From contig VAYF01000219.1 of assembly GCA_005883885.1 (NCBI GenBank), forward strand, positions 1 through 5,209: a DNA stretch of 5,209 nt. The letters are read 5' to 3'. Position 1 is the stretch's first letter; the number at the start of each line of letters is the position of its first letter. A model generated the notes under the pieces. It was given only the letters and a program-made list of their open reading frames with translations. It was not told the DNA's origin and did no database searches. The position numbers were made by a program, and so were the translations under genes. The stretch comes from Actinomycetota bacterium (lineage in GTDB: Bacteria > Actinomycetota > UBA4738 > HRBIN12). Of this stretch, positions 5,052 through 5,209 are shown piece by piece.

Positions 5052-5209
5052 GTTGCGGGAAGGGTTGCAGCGTTCGATGTCGGCGATCGCGACCGATCCC
5101 GATGAACATCTCGGGGACGTGCGCAGGCAGGGGCGCAAACGGTTGGTGATCCGTCGAACCGTGACTGCATCGGGTGTCGCGGCCTTCGTCGTGCTCGCGG
5201 CCGTCATCG
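5035..5209 (+). CDS. Membrane protein beside the ECF sigma factor, possible anti-sigma factor (partial, 3' end beyond the right edge)
   Basis: The first 58 residues are visible: a hydrophilic N-terminus (MSIDSRLREGLQRSMSAIAT, then DPDEHLGDVRRQGRKR) followed by a hydrophobic segment starting near residue 42 (TVTASGVAAFVVLAAVI), preceded by a cluster of Arg and Lys. This predicts a short cytoplasmic domain and one membrane span with the C-terminus outside. ATG 5035 has a strong GGAGGAGG (5021-5028) 6 nt upstream and overlaps the sigma factor, so translation is probably coupled. Position and topology suggest an anti-sigma or sensor protein, but no zinc-binding HxxxCxxC anti-sigma motif is visible and the short N-terminus is unlike a full anti-sigma domain. 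The function is therefore an inference. Confidence 0.7.
   Translation, partial: MSIDSRLREGLQRSMSAIATDPDEHLGDVRRQGRKRLVIRRTVTASGVAAFVVLAAVI

Noticed and set aside
4419..5207. 262-aa minus-strand frame over the sigma factor
   Set aside because: No domain is recognisable and the plus strand encodes a clear ECF sigma factor and the following membrane protein.

Overview
The window is high-GC DNA with several GTG starts, TAnnnT-type -10 boxes, a secreted GH18 chitinase of the kind common in Streptomyces and relatives, and a DUF4177-like small gene. It most resembles chromosomal DNA of a soil-type actinobacterium (Actinomycetota), possibly an uncultured lineage. This placement rests on style and remembered family resemblance; a high-GC Chloroflexota host cannot be excluded. 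I see no phage, transposon, CRISPR, tRNA or rRNA.

Layout. (1) At the left edge, on the minus strand, is the 5' part of a response-regulator-like gene with an atypical receiver domain. (2) It diverges from a secreted GH18 chitinase (439-1473). The space between them holds a good minus-strand promoter, a possible plus-strand -10 and a perfect 24-bp palindrome. (3) An M20 (ArgE/DapE-type) metallohydrolase on the minus strand (1460-2725) overlaps the chitinase tail to tail by 14 bp. Its coding sequence contains a perfect 42-bp palindrome. (4) Divergent from it, across 41 bp, is a plus-strand cluster: a Nudix hydrolase of the CoA-pyrophosphatase type, which may be leaderless; a CoA-binding (YccU-like) gene that is broken by an internal deletion and a frame change; and a 54-aa DUF4177-like gene. 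These are joined by overlap or direct abutment. (5) After a 142-bp gap comes a short lipoprotein whose C-terminal end may be frame-disrupted. (6) Then follow an ECF sigma factor and, overlapping it by 17 bp, the start of a small protein with one visible transmembrane segment, which may be its anti-sigma factor. This last gene runs off the right edge.

How the parts may work together. The chitinase would release chito-oligosaccharides outside the cell. The receiver-like gene and the palindrome may regulate it, but only the arrangement supports that. The M20 enzyme would hydrolyse an N-acyl amino acid or a related amide in the cytoplasm. The Nudix and CoA-binding genes suggest CoA housekeeping, with the second gene now probably lost. 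The sigma factor and membrane protein form a typical ECF signalling pair. I found no clearly new multi-gene system. The strongest unexplained signals are the two perfect palindromes and the damaged CoA-binding gene.
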